DNA from: Pogona vitticeps | Taxonomy: Eukaryota > Chordata > Lepidosauria > Squamata > Agamidae | Reading direction: 5' to 3' | Length of the DNA stretch: 64,000 bases | Assembly: GCF_051106095.1 (NCBI RefSeq) | Contig: NC_135786.1 | Coordinates: 206,207,001-206,271,000 of the forward strand | Part shown: piece by piece, positions 44,931 through 56,335 of the stretch | How positions within the stretch are numbered: the stretch's first letter is position 1 | Layout: every line of letters begins with the position of its first letter | Notes under the pieces: model-generated | Database searches by the model: none | The model's input: only the letters and a program-made list of their open reading frames with translations | What the model was told of the DNA's origin: nothing | Made by a program: the position numbers and the translations under genes

Positions 44931-46457
44931 AATTCATAACCTACTGTATTGTCATGAAATTATGATTCACAGAACCTTTTCCAGCTAGATGAGCCTTAAT
45001 TGCACATTTATGATTCCTTCACCCTACTGTGCAAACTTGTCTCATGCAAATAGATGTACCAGCAAGATATGACTGTCAAAATATGGCGTGTGAGTCTTAC
45101 TGGTAGAGCCACTGAGAAGCTGTGCTAGCTGGTGGCTCCCAGGGCCTTCTGGAGAAGAGTCTGTGAATATGTGTAACCATTACTTGTAGGGGCTGACCTT
45201 TAGAGATGTGTACATTCCTACCATAGCAGGAACCTGCCGTCAAGCACATGCTTTTGCAGAAGTTGCATTTAGATGTTCTCCTGCATGGCAAAGGGCAGCA
45301 TTAGAGCAATAATTTGGATCAGAGGAAGGGGTGTCCCACAAGAACTCACAGTAGTGAGGCGGCTGGTGCTTAGCCAGAAGGCAGTGTTGTATATAAGCCA
45401 AATCTATATTGCTTAGTACATTCTTTCTCACCAAGTCTTTCCACATGACAAGACACGTTGCATCCACAGCCACATGTGGAAATTTATTTCCTACTCTGAC
45501 ACATGCAAGCATTTCAAAACTTCATCCCTAAAAAATGAACTGAACGAACAAAGTGAGAAAAAAAATGAGAGGGGACATAGTGTTAATCTGTTACAGGAAA
45601 AATAATGACATCCATCATCCAGTATGTAATACTAAACTATACAGGCAAGGGCTGACTTCTACTGTTAATGGCAACACAGCACAGCACACTTACTAATGCT
45701 AGAGAAAAAGGGAAAAGTTGAACCCTAGTGTGTGCCTAGTGGCTTTTTTGAATAAGGGAAAAATACATCACTTCATGTGGCTCATGCTTTGATGCACAAC
45801 CAGATCTGTCAGAAAGAGACACCACAAAAGCAAAACCCATGCAATGCAACTGTCACTGTTTCTTTGTGCCAGTCATTTGCCCTCTCATTTGCAGTCTTTC
45901 CATGTACATCTATTTCTGCTGTCACACACAAATGTATCCTTGCCAAAAACTGCAAGCAAAAGTCTGGACCACACTAGGAAGGGGGGGGGGAAGAGGCAGA
46001 ACAAAAGTGTGACTGCAATGAAAAGGGGAAAAAAAACAAATGTACTTTCAAGAATTAAACATTTAGCTTCCTTAGCTTTCAATGGGCCATATGCATAATG
46101 GATGTTCTCAAGCTTTTGGATACTTATACTGAATGAGATATAAAAGCTTTTGCTTCTCGTTCTCCCGGACTTTCACCTCTTTACCACAGATCTTGTCTTT
46201 TTTGGAGTGGGAGAGGAATACGTGTGTGCATGCGTGCATGCCATCCTAGCCTAGCTTGATGAAAAGGGTGAAATCTAAACACATGTTCAGAATAATGGGC
46301 AACTGGCTGCATCAGAACAGGAATTGAATGTGAACCTTTGCTTCCTCTCATACACATATTATTAGCACCCCACCCCAGTAAAGGTGCATAGTACACAAAG
46401 CCAGGCAGGTGACAAAAAAAATCTCATAAACATGATCTTGGCATTAAAAATACTATA
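44931..46457. other. Intergenic DNA, no recognised feature
   Basis: No exon or repeat that I can name. The G-run near 45980 is simple sequence. Confidence 0.4.
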
Positions 46458-46465
46458 GTGACAAA

Positions 46466-46629
46466 CAACATTCCCTCTAATTTTCCACCACCACTGAGTG
46501 GAAACCCTGTTCTGTGCGCACAAAGTTCCAGCCATGACCAGCACCAAATGAGCAGCAGCACTAAGTGGGTGCACAGCACTAATATAGTACTGTGCAGTCA
46601 CACACCCACACAGCTTAGAGAGAATATTG
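46466..46629. mobile_element. hAT-like MITE with 8-bp TSD
   Basis: It starts CAACATTCCCTCTAA and ends CTTAGAGAGAATATTG. GTGACAAA is duplicated at 46458-46465 and 46630-46637. The element is 164 bp and non-coding. Confidence 0.85.
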
Positions 46630-46637
46630 GTGACAAA

Positions 46638-47945
46638 GCAAATGATAAAACTGTCAATAGCTGATATTTACTGCCCTGTTATGACAACCAAAGCCTGCTG
46701 CCTGAGGCGGATGTTGCAATTTGGCTAATAGTAGGGCTGGTCCTCAGTTGTATTGTGCAATTTACAGTAAAATCACAGAGGCTATTTAGTTCCTTTGGTC
46801 AAATGGAAAGTCAGACAATCAGGGTTTCCCAATTTTCTCAGTGCAGGAAGAAGCAGGAGGGCCCACCTGGCATTGAACTGTGCCAGTGCTTCCTCCTGCC
46901 ATCCTTCAACGGCAGCAGGAAGAAATGCAGCACATTCTCCTCATTGTTATATGCACCAGGCAGAGCATGGCTTTCCACGGCATGACCTGGCCCTTCCCTC
47001 TGTGTCCTGCTGTGTTGTGCTTCACGCTAGGGCAGGCCACACTATGGTCAGCAAGGAAGAAGGATAAAAGACAGACTGAAAGGAAGATGCAAGCTGGGGC
47101 TCCTGGACTCCTGTGGGAGACCTTCATCAACCTGGACACATTCTCCAGGTTGTCCTGGAATGCCTCCCTCTCTGTCCAATCTCCCATCCAAGACACAGAG
47201 GGCAAATTTTGCCAAAGAAATTTGTTATGGGAATTTGAATTTTGAATTCCCTTCAACTCCAGATTCTCAAAATTATGATGACTATATGTACATATGGAAA
47301 TATAATGCCAAAGTGCCCTCCAAGAAATGTCACATTTTGCTAATGTCACATTTCTCAGAGAAGGGCAGATGGTTGAGAGGGGAAAATCCAGCCACAAAGG
47401 ACGATTTTTCTCTTGACCAGCTCTGCGGAAAGAACAAGTGTTGTATTTCTGCCTTTCATTCTAACCACCACATAGTTGAGAGTATTCCCAGCCTTCTCGT
47501 GCCTTTACCAGTTTTGTGCCACATACTAACCCAAAAGGAATCACCTTTTCTCATCACCTGTTACTGGGCATACCAAGAAAATATTTTACATTTCTGTTTG
47601 TTACACCGCTGCTGCAAACAACACGGGGCTGTTATCATCATGAAGAACCTCGATAAATCTGTGACACTTAAGTAAAACTGCTCGTCTGCAAGGTGCCACA
47701 TTTTTGTTATTTTTTAAATTTCGTTTTTATTATATATGCGGGAACAAACTAACACACGTACACCTCCTTGAGAATGAATCCGTGTGAATCATCTCCTCTC
47801 CATGTGGAAAGCTAGACTGTGATGGAAAAACGCTTGCCTACCAGAGAGGAAGGCAGTTGTCACCTGCCGTGTCTGCATATACGTACACGTGTCTGTGTTT
47901 GCAAAGGGGGAATCGTGAACCTAGATACGTAGAAAGGAGTATAAG
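46638..47945. other. Region upstream of ZC2HC1A, no recognised gene
   Basis: Long frames at 46906-47397 (-) and 47160-47675 (+) overlap and look like no known protein. Near 47640-47720 a weak dispersed-repeat tail (CTGCAAGGTGCCACATTTTTG) resembles the one at 18395. Confidence 0.4.
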
Positions 47946-47949
47946 AACC

Positions 47950-48850
47950 GGGGAGGCGTACATCCACACAATCTAGGGTCCCAGGCCGGCCTTGGGAAGA
48001 CGAGCGCATCACCAAGAGATCCAGAAAGCGGCTCCATCCAGCCTCGCCCTGCCCATCCGCACTGCGTGCAGCACCGCCCCGCGCTCTCCCTCCGCTCCGG
48101 CCCGCCCTGTACTGTATTGGGAAGCCAATGGGCGCCGAGGATGTTAGGGGCAGGGTGGAGGCCGGGTTGCTACAGCAGCCGCCGCCACCGCTACCACCAC
48201 CACCCTTGCGGCGGCCGCCGGGAAGAGGAGCCGGAGGGGCCGGCCGTGGCGCGCTATGGAAGGGCTGGAAGGTGAGGCGGCGGCGGCGGCGGCGGCAGGG
48301 ACGCGGGAAGGCCCGGCTGTCTGGAAAGCCCCGCCCGCCTTGCCGGGGCGAGCGGGCGGGCGGACGGGCCCCGGGCCTTTGTGTTTATCCTGGTTTGTGG
48401 GAAAGGGAGACGCCTTCGCGTAGCGGGCAGGTCCTGCGGGGCGTGAGGTGACGGCGGTCGTGATGGGGACTGGGAGCCGTGCCGCGTCTCTCCCTGGTGC
48501 TCAGACCGGCTCCCCGCTCTTTTCCCGCCGGGGGAAGGGGGGCGTGGGGTGCGGGAGGAAGGGTGCTCGTCCTCGGCAGCAGCCCCAGGAGCGCGCCCTG
48601 CCCTCCCGCCCGGCCGGCCGGCCGGCCGGCCGCCTTCTGCGTTGGTTACAGCGGGGCGCCCGGCTCCCCCAGGGTTCCTTGGCAGACCCACCCTTCCCGG
48701 CCACTCCCGGTGAACCGCCTCCAGGGAGCTCGGCGGCGCGGAAGGTTCGGCTGTGGGGGGGGGGCGTGTGTGTGGCGGAGGGCGACTGGCCCAGAAACGT
48801 CAAGGCTGGAAGGAGGGAGGCGGGCGCAGGCTGAAGACAGGCAGGCCCTT
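47950..48850 (+). promoter_or_regulatory. ZC2HC1A: CpG island promoter of ZC2HC1A
   Basis: GC- and CpG-dense sequence rises abruptly from AT-rich flanks and surrounds exon 1. It includes GGCGGCGGC runs, a (CCGG)n run at about 48609-48632 and several GGGCGGG-type Sp1-like boxes near 48350. CpG islands are typical promoters for broadly expressed vertebrate genes. No convincing TATA box is seen near the start codon. Open frames on both strands here follow from lack of stops in GC-rich DNA. Confidence 0.85.
48256..48271 (+). CDS. ZC2HC1A: ZC2HC1A (zinc finger C2HC-type containing 1A), first coding exon
   Basis: ATG GAA GGG CTG GAA G, then the donor GTGAGG. It encodes MEGLE plus the first base of codon 6. 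The human protein, as I recall it, begins MEGLEENGG, so the split codon G|AA would give the second Glu. Three facts support the call: the exact N-terminus, a consensus donor in the right phase, and position in a CpG island downstream of PKIA in the same orientation, as in human. The zinc-finger exons (C2HC motifs such as LPCKICGRTFFP in known homologues) were not found by eye in the remaining 15.7 kb. They are inferred to lie beyond the window. Confidence 0.85.
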
Positions 48851-48859
48851 CTGTCGGAG

Positions 48860-49983
48860 CGAAGGGTTTGCTTGATTTCCCCAGCCAGCCAGAGACACTT
48901 GAAAGAGAGGGGAACATACAGAAGGAGGCCTCTCAAGATATATACATATTAAATATGTGACCTATATGAGCATCCCTACTTCCAAGTTTTAAGGTTCAAG
49001 CTTTTCAAAGTAACTCTCATAGGTATGTGTATGTGACTGTATTTGGTTCAGCTGTTTCATAGCCGTTCGGACTACAAAGAGTGCATTTACAAGCAGCCTG
49101 TGAATGTTTTTAAATGGTTCCCCACCCCCAGCCCAGCCCCAGTGATGTTTTCAGGAGCCCTGCAGGGTTCTTTTTCCTCCTTTTGGTCTGGAATGCATTA
49201 CATGGTGGATACTGGCAAAGAAATCCTGAGATAAATGCAAGCCTATAGTCTTGGCAGTGTAGGTTTTGCATTTCCATTACAGATGCAAAAAAAAAAAAAA
49301 AGTACCAGGAGGAAAATTAATTTCTGGGTTATTATGGGAAAAGGCCTAAACCTTTCTGGCTTGGAGTGAGGCCTTTTCTGGCCTCGGCAGTCTCTCCTTT
49401 GGTGGAGTAAGATTTGGCGGAGCTCTCTTGGCATTTCAGCGTTATCTCATTCCAAAGCAATGACCTTGTATGGCTAGTTTTGACTGTGCAGGACGAAGAG
49501 GGAGAATTTTCTGATCCTTCTAATACATATACCTATTAAAATATACAATGTTACACGTTATCGTGTGATGTTTCTCCATAGAGCATCTCTACTCTAGTTG
49601 ACATTCTTGTCGACAGCTGACATTCTGAGGATGATGACAGCATTATTTAGACTAGAGTGCTTAGTCATCTTCTATTTTGTTCTTTGTCTTCAGCTGCATG
49701 TGTGTATTTTTCTCTGCCTTGCAATCACAACAGATAAATAATTTACTCATGTTTTAATGTTTGACAACTTGTGTGCAGTAGAAGAGGAAGCCATAATGCT
49801 GACTAGGTAAAACTGAAATAAAGTTGAACAGTTTGCCATGGGGGAGACATGAAAATTGGAGTAGAATCCTGTTCTTTGGGCTATTTAACTCTTACTAGAG
49901 TTAATACACACTGAAATATTTTCCCCCAAAACATTAAAAACAGCAAAAATCTGAAAAAGCAACAATATAGAAATAGTACTATG
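48860..49983. other. Intronic DNA, no recognised feature
   Basis: There is an A-run near 49288. No exon is recognised. Confidence 0.4.
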
Positions 49984-49987
49984 GTAT

Positions 49988-50043
<56 letters not shown>

Positions 50044-50140
50044 AATATTTTTTAGGCGCACCATTACCAGTGGCTTCTGGGCAGCGTACAACATTAAAAC
50101 TTAAAGACATTAAAAACATAATAATAGATATAACATCTCT
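49984..50140 (-). mobile_element. L2 LINE tail with (TTTA)n
   Basis: A long TTTA run (49984-50042) is followed by CTTCTGGGCAGCGTACAACA and TTAAAAACATAATAATA, the complement of an L2 3' end. Confidence 0.6.
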
Positions 50141-51296
50141 GTACGTTGCTGTGAAAGGCTTCCAACTAACTATCCGAATGGCCATCTACATGTTATATAT
50201 TCATATGTTGATAGGATTATAACGTCCTCTGTAAATTGAATAACAGGAAGTTGTTATTCATAGGCAAATCATTTTCACATATTTTGGACTCCAGCTCCTA
50301 GAATTCACCAAGAATTTCTCCAGGCAGATTTCTGGGAGATGAAGCAAAAAATTCACAGGTTGAGTTTTCTCACCTATATTTGTGACTCTGTTGCCATCTT
50401 CCTCCTTTCAAAAAGAAGAGAACTGCCCTGGTGCTTCATGGGAGTCATGAAGCCTCATGGGGTTCAAAAGGCTTTCGTGGAAGAAGTCTTACTTCCCCTT
50501 AGGCTCTATAGAGAGCCTCCCAAAGAACTATCCCCCCATGAAACCTAGTGACTCCCATGAAGTACTGGGGCAATTTCATTCTTTTAGAATGTATGTAGTA
50601 TCATGGTGATTGAGCGTGATTGGGTTCTGATACAAAGGTAAGCAGTTCCTCCCCTTTGACGGCATTAATCACAGGAGATGTAGTTTTGTTAATCAAACTT
50701 TTACTCTTAAACTGTGTAGGGGAATCAACAATAACTTCAGTGGGTCCAATGAGACTGGCTGCTTACTATATCCATTACATAGTAAGTCCATTGTTTATCT
50801 CACTATCCCACAACGTGGAGATGCTCCAAATCTCTCTCTGTCTGTTGGCTTTCTCATGGGACTGCTCCTCACTGCACAGATGGTCCCACAGCATGAGTGA
50901 CACGCCCAGTCTCCCTCTTGAGGTGTCTGAGCCGCCGGAATTGGATCTGGTCTGATCACCTTCCCCAAGGACCTTTTCCCCGTGGATATACATATATGGT
51001 CCATTCCATTTCAGCCACAGTTGGGATGTATTTCTCATTAAACTTCATTACAGCTACAAACATATTTTAAATATATTTTAAACATATTTGTAACAAGAAT
51101 GTTTGACCGGGAACAAATGGAAAAGAAGTAATGTAAATAATCAGCAATTCACAGCTGACAGTTTACACAGAGTAGGAGACTCTTGTCTTGGTGGCAGAGT
51201 GCCTACATTTAATACTTCTAAGTCTCTTACATCTCAGCTCTGTTGTTGGTCTTCATGTTCTCTCAGAGCATTCAGTTGGGCAGAGGAGAGACCAGA
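50141..51296. other. Intronic DNA, no recognised gene
   Basis: Near 50400-50570, GGGAGTCATGAAGCCTCATGG and AACCTAGTGACTCCCATGAAG form a small imperfect inverted repeat. Nothing else is supported. Confidence 0.35.
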
Positions 51297-51301
51297 CATA
51301 G

Positions 51302-51799
51302 TGTCATGAGTTCTGCTGAAGAAGATCTGGAATCTGAGGGGTTAATTACAGCTGGGGAGAATGCTGGGCAATCAGAATCACAGGCAGCTGAATCACTACC
51401 AGATTCTCCTCATCCAGTAGCCAGAGTGAGGGAGAAGCTTCAGCAAGGACTCATGACACGAAGATCCGAAGCCCACATGAATGCTTACTATAGGAACATC
51501 AGGTCGACCAGCCCTGAATATTAGCAGGATGAGGTGTTTAGTTGGCTGCTGTTGCTATAAAATCTGCACCCAGACACTTACAAGCTTGTGGAAGCAACAA
51601 GTCAAACACTTTGCCTCACATCCACCTTCCTGCTTATCCTGGACCCTATTCTCTGGACCCCTGGCTTTGGACTCTGACTGCTGACTATGGTTTGTGTTTT
51701 GACTTTGGTGTTTTGGTATCTGCTTTGCATCTTCTGGACTTCTGATATTGGACTGGCTTATTGGACTGTTGCCTGTTGAAACCCCCTGGGAATGTGACA
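51302..51799 (+). mobile_element. Solo LTR of an LTR retrotransposon
   Basis: A 498-bp unit starting TGTCATGAG and ending GTGACA is flanked by CATAG at 51297-51301 and 51800-51804. A TATA-like CTATAAAATC lies near 51555. No internal region or second LTR is nearby, so recombination between two LTRs is inferred. The family is not the Gmr1-like one at 31-36 kb, because the LTR sequences differ. The exact 5-bp duplication suggests moderate to young age. Confidence 0.8.
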
Positions 51800-51804
51800 C
51801 ATAG

Positions 51805-52094
51805 GGAAAATGTACTGTACAGTTCTATAACAGTAGTTCTCAAACATCGTTGGGAATCAGTCCCATTAAAATTAATGGGAGTTAGTAGCCTAAACTAGAA
51901 AAATAATGTTCTTTTCATAACTGTGGGTTATATGAATATGTGGGATTTGTATAATTTTAATTGATTTGATGCTGCAATCCTCTGTGTCTACCCAGGAGTA
52001 AGCCCCTGTTGAATTCTGTGCTCTTGGTTTGATGGCTCCTCTCATTTCATTCTTGGAATAGCCATTTGCCTGTAGGGCCCAATTCAGATGGTTG
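51805..52094. other. Intronic DNA, no recognised feature
   Basis: Short spacer between the solo LTR and the L2 copy. Confidence 0.4.
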
Positions 52095-53091
52095 AGTTCG
52101 GTGCTAAGAAATTGAGCTACAATGATATATGCCTTAGTTACATCCCGTTTGGATTACTGTAATGTGCTCTGTGTGGGGCTGCCTTTGAAGATGGTTCAGA
52201 AACCGAAGATGGTGCAAAACTCTGCAGCCAGACTACTGACTGGGACCAGCTACAGGGGGACCCATCTCTCGGTCCCATTGCCAGGACAAGCACAGTTGAT
52301 GGGGACATGGGAGAGGTCCTTCTCTGTGGCAGCTCCCAGCCTATGGAACATGGAACATTCTCCCTCAGGATGGTCCCTACCTTTTTATCCTTTCGAAAAA
52401 AGCTAAAGACCCATCTCTCCATGCAGACTTTTAACAATTACAACTGAATCACTGAACCCCATTTTAGCAGATAATTTTAATCTTTTTAATGTTCTCATGA
52501 TTTAATCTTTTACAGTGGTGCCTCGCTAGACAGTTACCCCGCATGACAGTTTTTTCACTAGACATTGACTTTTTGCGATCTCTGTAGCAGTTTGCAAAAC
52601 AGTGATTCCTATGGGGTAATTTCACTGGACAATGTTTGGTCCCTCCTTTGCAAACCGATTTTCGCTAGACAACGATTTTGACAGCTCCCTCCGCGCTTGC
52701 AAAACAGGTGTTTTTGGGACCTAAGCTTCGCAAGACAGTGATTTAAACAACTGATTGGTGGTTCGCAAAGCAGCTTTCCCATGGCCGATCAGCGCTAGAT
52801 AACAACAATTCTTCCCCATTGGAACGCATTAAACAGGTTTCAATACATTCCAATGGGGAAAGGCTTTTCGCTAACCAATGATTTCGCTAAATAGCGGTTT
52901 CAGTGGAACGGATTATCATTGTCTAGCGAGGCACCACTGTAATTGTATTTTAAATCACATATTGTTTAATTTATCTTTTAATATTTAACTTATTTTGTTT
53001 TTAAATTGTGTGAATTTTAATGTTGTGAGCTGCTTTGGGTCCCTTGTTGGGAGAAAGGCAGCGAAAAAATAAAATTAATAATAATAACTCT
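52095..53091 (+). mobile_element. L2 LINE 3' end, split by a MITE
   Basis: The + strand frame near 52122 reads LVTSRLDYCNVLCVGLPLKM, then QNSAARLLTG and RSFSVAAPSLWN, which is L2 ORF2 C-terminal sequence. The 3' UTR (GAGCTGCTTTGGGTCCCTTG, then AAAGGCAGCG and an AATAAT tail) resumes after the MITE at 52513-52939. Confidence 0.85.
52513..52939. mobile_element. Mariner/Tigger-like MITE inside an L2
   Basis: Inverted ends CAGTGGTGCCTCGCTAGACA and GTCTAGCGAGGCACCACTG are bounded by TA. At 427 bp it is the shortest member of this end-type in the window. It interrupts the L2 3' end, so it inserted later. Confidence 0.88.
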
Positions 53092-53736
53092 TAGAAAAGT
53101 GTAAAATATTAGAAATGAAAGCTTATTGAATTACACAAAACAGTTCCCTATTCTTGGTATAGTGCTAGACATTTTAAAATATTGAAGTATTGCTTCAGTA
53201 CTTACATTTATCTGTTAAAGAATTGACAGCTTGAACCATTGTTCTTACATTTTATTTTTAACTTGTAAACTGAACCTTTTTATTCCTTTGTTGTTGTTTT
53301 GATAAAACTTTTGATTTACAAATCCTGCTTATTATTTTATAGATAGCGTTATACCTGTGTATACTGCTGGTATACTGTGGTGTTACTAAAGCAAATCAAG
53401 CTATGTTTTAACAACATTCTTACTTTTTAAAAACGGGAGTGTGAAGTCAGCCTTAGCTGAAGCAATATCAAATTAACAGTGTAAAAGGGAGCACTGGCTG
53501 GATGATAGGAAGAAATCAAGGCAAGGTGTCCCTGTTCATAAATTTACAAGGCAGTTCCAAACTTCTTGCAGGATTTTGGGGGTTGTAATCACTTGGGCAA
53601 GATCACACAGAGGTCGAGAAAGTGTATGAGTAACTCGTTATTAATTTCTATAATTGAGTTTTTGGTCAGAGTGTGAAAGGCCTTGTTAAGGTGTGATCAG
53701 CTTCATTATTCAGCTTGGTAGTACTGGGTTTCAGTA
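53092..53736. other. Intronic DNA, no recognised feature
   Basis: No exon or named repeat. Confidence 0.4.
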
Positions 53737-53744
53737 CCATAGTA

Positions 53745-54114
53745 CAGGGGGTCCTTAACCCCCCCCGTCCATAGCCCACTGCCAGTCCGTGGCTTTCGCA
53801 GGACCAGGCCACAGAGACAGATCTCCCAGCCCCCCACATGCACTCACCCCACACGTCCACATACACACATGGCCTGTGTACCCGCACACACGGTGCCCCG
53901 CATGTGCACACGAGCATGGCATGCTCACCTGCAAGCGCCCCACACCCATCCATGTATGCACAAGTGCATCCCGCTCATCCGCACATACACGCCACGGCCA
54001 CCTGCGAGTGCACCCCCACTGAGCGAACCACCCCACCTGCAAGCGGGGGTGCCCCCCACACATTGACCCCGTCCACCCACCATTCCGTGGTTTGGAAAAG
54101 GTTGGGGACCACTG
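53745..54114. mobile_element. hAT-like element with 8-bp TSD
   Basis: Same family as 29306-29677: it begins CAGGGGGTCCTTAACCCCCC and ends AAAAGGTTGGGGACCACTG. CCATAGTA (53737-53744) and CCATAGAA (54115-54122) match at 7 of 8 positions. CAC/GTG-rich repeats inside produce spurious frames. Confidence 0.82.
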
Positions 54115-54124
54115 CCATAGAAGA

Positions 54125-54299
54125 ACTGATAGATTTGTGCATGCCTGTGTGCATGCACCTGCGCGAGTGCCCCTGCTGCTTTGCGCATACGTGTGAGTAT
54201 TCACAAGTGCGCTCCCGCACCTTTGTACATGCATCCGAGTAGGGGGGGTGCCCCACCTTCCCCAACCAGTCCGTGGAGTTAAAAATGTTGGGGACCACT
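54125..54299. mobile_element. Second hAT-like right end beside the first
   Basis: TTTGCGCATACGTGTGAG and a right terminus CAGTCCGTGGAGTTAAAAAT, then GTTGGGGACCACTG, belong to the same hAT family. No matching left terminus is present. Confidence 0.6.
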
Positions 54300-54346
54300 G
54301 TTAGAAGACACATTCTGTGCTATATAAGGAGAAAGAAAGCTGTTTA

Positions 54347-54720
54347 CAGTGGTGCCCCACTTGATGACGATAATGCGTTCCAGCAAAATCGCTGTTAAGC
54401 AAAATCGTCATTGAGCGGAAAAAAATCCCCATTGGAATGCATTGAAAACCCGTCAGTGCGTTCCTATGGGGGAAATACCTCATAGTCCAGTGAAGATTGC
54501 CCGTGGAGAACCACCGATCAGCTGTTCTAATTCGCTGTAATGCGAAGTTTCTGTCTGGAAAGCAGCCATTTTGAGAAGGGAGGGAAGCCATTTTGCGGAG
54601 CCGGAAAAAAACATCGTTTTGCGAACAAACGGTTTGCGAAGCAGTTTCCTAATCAACGTAAAGCGAATTTTCCCCATTGGAACCATCGTTTTGCGATGTC
54701 ATCATCAAGCAATTTCGACA
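54347..54720. mobile_element. Mariner/Tigger-like MITE, right end lost
   Basis: It starts after TA with CAGTGGTGCCCCACTTGATG. An inverted partner (GATGTCATCATCAAGC) is seen near 54700, but the outermost right terminus is absent. Internal ATTGGAATGCATTGAAAA resembles related elements. Confidence 0.65.
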
Positions 54721-55362
54721 TATAAGGATACTCCTGCCATTCATAGTATTATAAGATTATGAAATCAGTACTTTTTTTAAAAAAAACCTCTTTTTATTCA
54801 AAGAAAACTTCTCAATCATTCAGAATATTTTATTTGATTAATTTAAGATTGGTAATATTGGCATAGAACAATTCTGGGAGATCGTATTGATTGTAAGCAA
54901 GCATGCCTGTGCCTGGTACCTGATAACTTTCGCCAGTGGGAGAAACTTCAGCATTCAGGGTCCCACTAACAAAAAATTAAAGCAAAGCAAAACAAATCTC
55001 AACATTATGCTCAAACTCAATTTTTGTGTTGTCAGTGGCAAACTAGTCAGGAATCCTGAGGTAATATCGAAACCTGGTTTCAGTCTTTGACTTGTTAGGT
55101 GAGTAGCAAAGTAGGAGCTCACCTCAGGGTGATATTAATTCTTTTCCTCTGGATGAATTTCTGGTTATTGAAGTTGCACTGATTAGTGAGGGAAATCAAG
55201 TACGAATGATTGGATTACCAGCACACTTGCTCATGAACACTTAGTGGGAATTATCATAAATTCTCACTTGCTCTTTTGTGTGAATACGGCTATTATACCT
55301 CTTTATTTCTCAATTTTCTTTCTTCGTGAAACTCAAGGCTGAGTGCATGTAGGTTTCACAAG
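54721..55362. other. Intronic DNA, no recognised feature
   Basis: No exon or named repeat. Confidence 0.4.
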
Positions 55363-55364
55363 TA

Positions 55365-56229
55365 CAGTGGTACCTCAATTTATGAACTTAATCTGTCCTA
55401 GAAGATGTTCATAAATGGAAATGCTCGTAAGTCGAAGCACCATTTCCCATTGAAATGCATGGGAACGGGATTAATATGTTCCAGCATTTAAAAAAAATAC
55501 TAAAATAAAAATAAACAGATCAAGTCCCACGCTGGGACTGCAAAAAAAAAAAAAAATCACCAAAAAACAAAACTGAGCCTCAAACCCCCCACCACCAGCA
55601 ACAAAACAAAAGCCACCCACCCAAAACCTTTTAAAAAAGCAGCACGTTACCGGTCCTCAGCCTCCGAAGCCTCCCAAGCTTCCACTGCTGCTGTGACTGC
55701 CGTGACCAGGAGACTTGATTCTGGCCGGGGTGCTCCCTCCAGCTGCTCGCCTCCTGGCAGGCTCCAATGAGGCTTGGGGGTAGCGTTCCTCGCCGCCCTC
55801 CGCAGGCTGATACTGCCACTCCTCGCTGGGGCAGCTGCGTCAGTCCTCAGTGCTCCTCGCTGCCCTCTGCGGGCAGATGGTGGGAAATTCAAATGGAGGA
55901 GAGTGGCGAGGAGCGCCAAGGACCATCGCGGCCACCCCGGTAGGCAGTGGCGGCATCGGCCCGCGGAGGGTAGCGAGGAGCGCCAACTCTGGTCTTGTTG
56001 GAGCCCGCCGGGAGGCGAGCAGCCGGAGGGAGCACCCCGGCTAGACTCAAGCCTCCCAGCTCTTCGCCTCCAACAGTTAGTAAATTTAAATTTCCCGCCT
56101 TTCCCCCCTGCCTTTTTCTGTTCATAAGTGGAAACTCCGCTTGTAAGTTGAAGCAAAAATTTGCGAGCAGAGCTGCTCATAAGTAAAAATGTTCATAGGT
56201 AGGGGCGTTCGAAAGTCGAGGCACCACTG
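55365..56229. mobile_element. Mariner-like MITE with palindromic GC-rich core
   Basis: Inverted ends CAGTGGTACCTCAATTTATG and GAAAGTCGAGGCACCACTG are flanked by TA. The core carries GGGGTGCTCCCTCCAGCTGC (about 55730) and its near-complement GCAGCCGGAGGGAGCACCCC (about 56020), so the centre can fold. A 177-codon frame on the - strand is a by-product. Confidence 0.82.
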
Positions 56230-56231
56230 TA

Positions 56232-56335
56232 GTCCAAACACTCACAAACAGGAGGGGGTGCCAGATACATAATGGGGGCAGATGCAGCCTGCAGGCTACA
56301 CTTTATCCACCCTTGACCTACAGTGTTGCAAAGAA
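56232..56335. mobile_element. Possible hAT-like right-end fragment
   Basis: CAGCCTGCAGGCTACACTTT and CCACCCTTGACCTACAGTG resemble a hAT terminus. The left end is unclear. Confidence 0.3.

Noticed and set aside
46906-47675. Frames of 163 (-) and 171 (+) codons upstream of ZC2HC1A
   Set aside because: They overlap on opposite strands with no recognisable domain, splice pattern or repeat origin. Chance frames seem likelier.
48128-48952. Multiple long frames in the CpG island
   Set aside because: GC-rich DNA has few stops. The only supported coding part is the 16-base ZC2HC1A exon.
55647-56180. 177-codon frame on the - strand
   Set aside because: Lies wholly in the palindromic core of a MITE.
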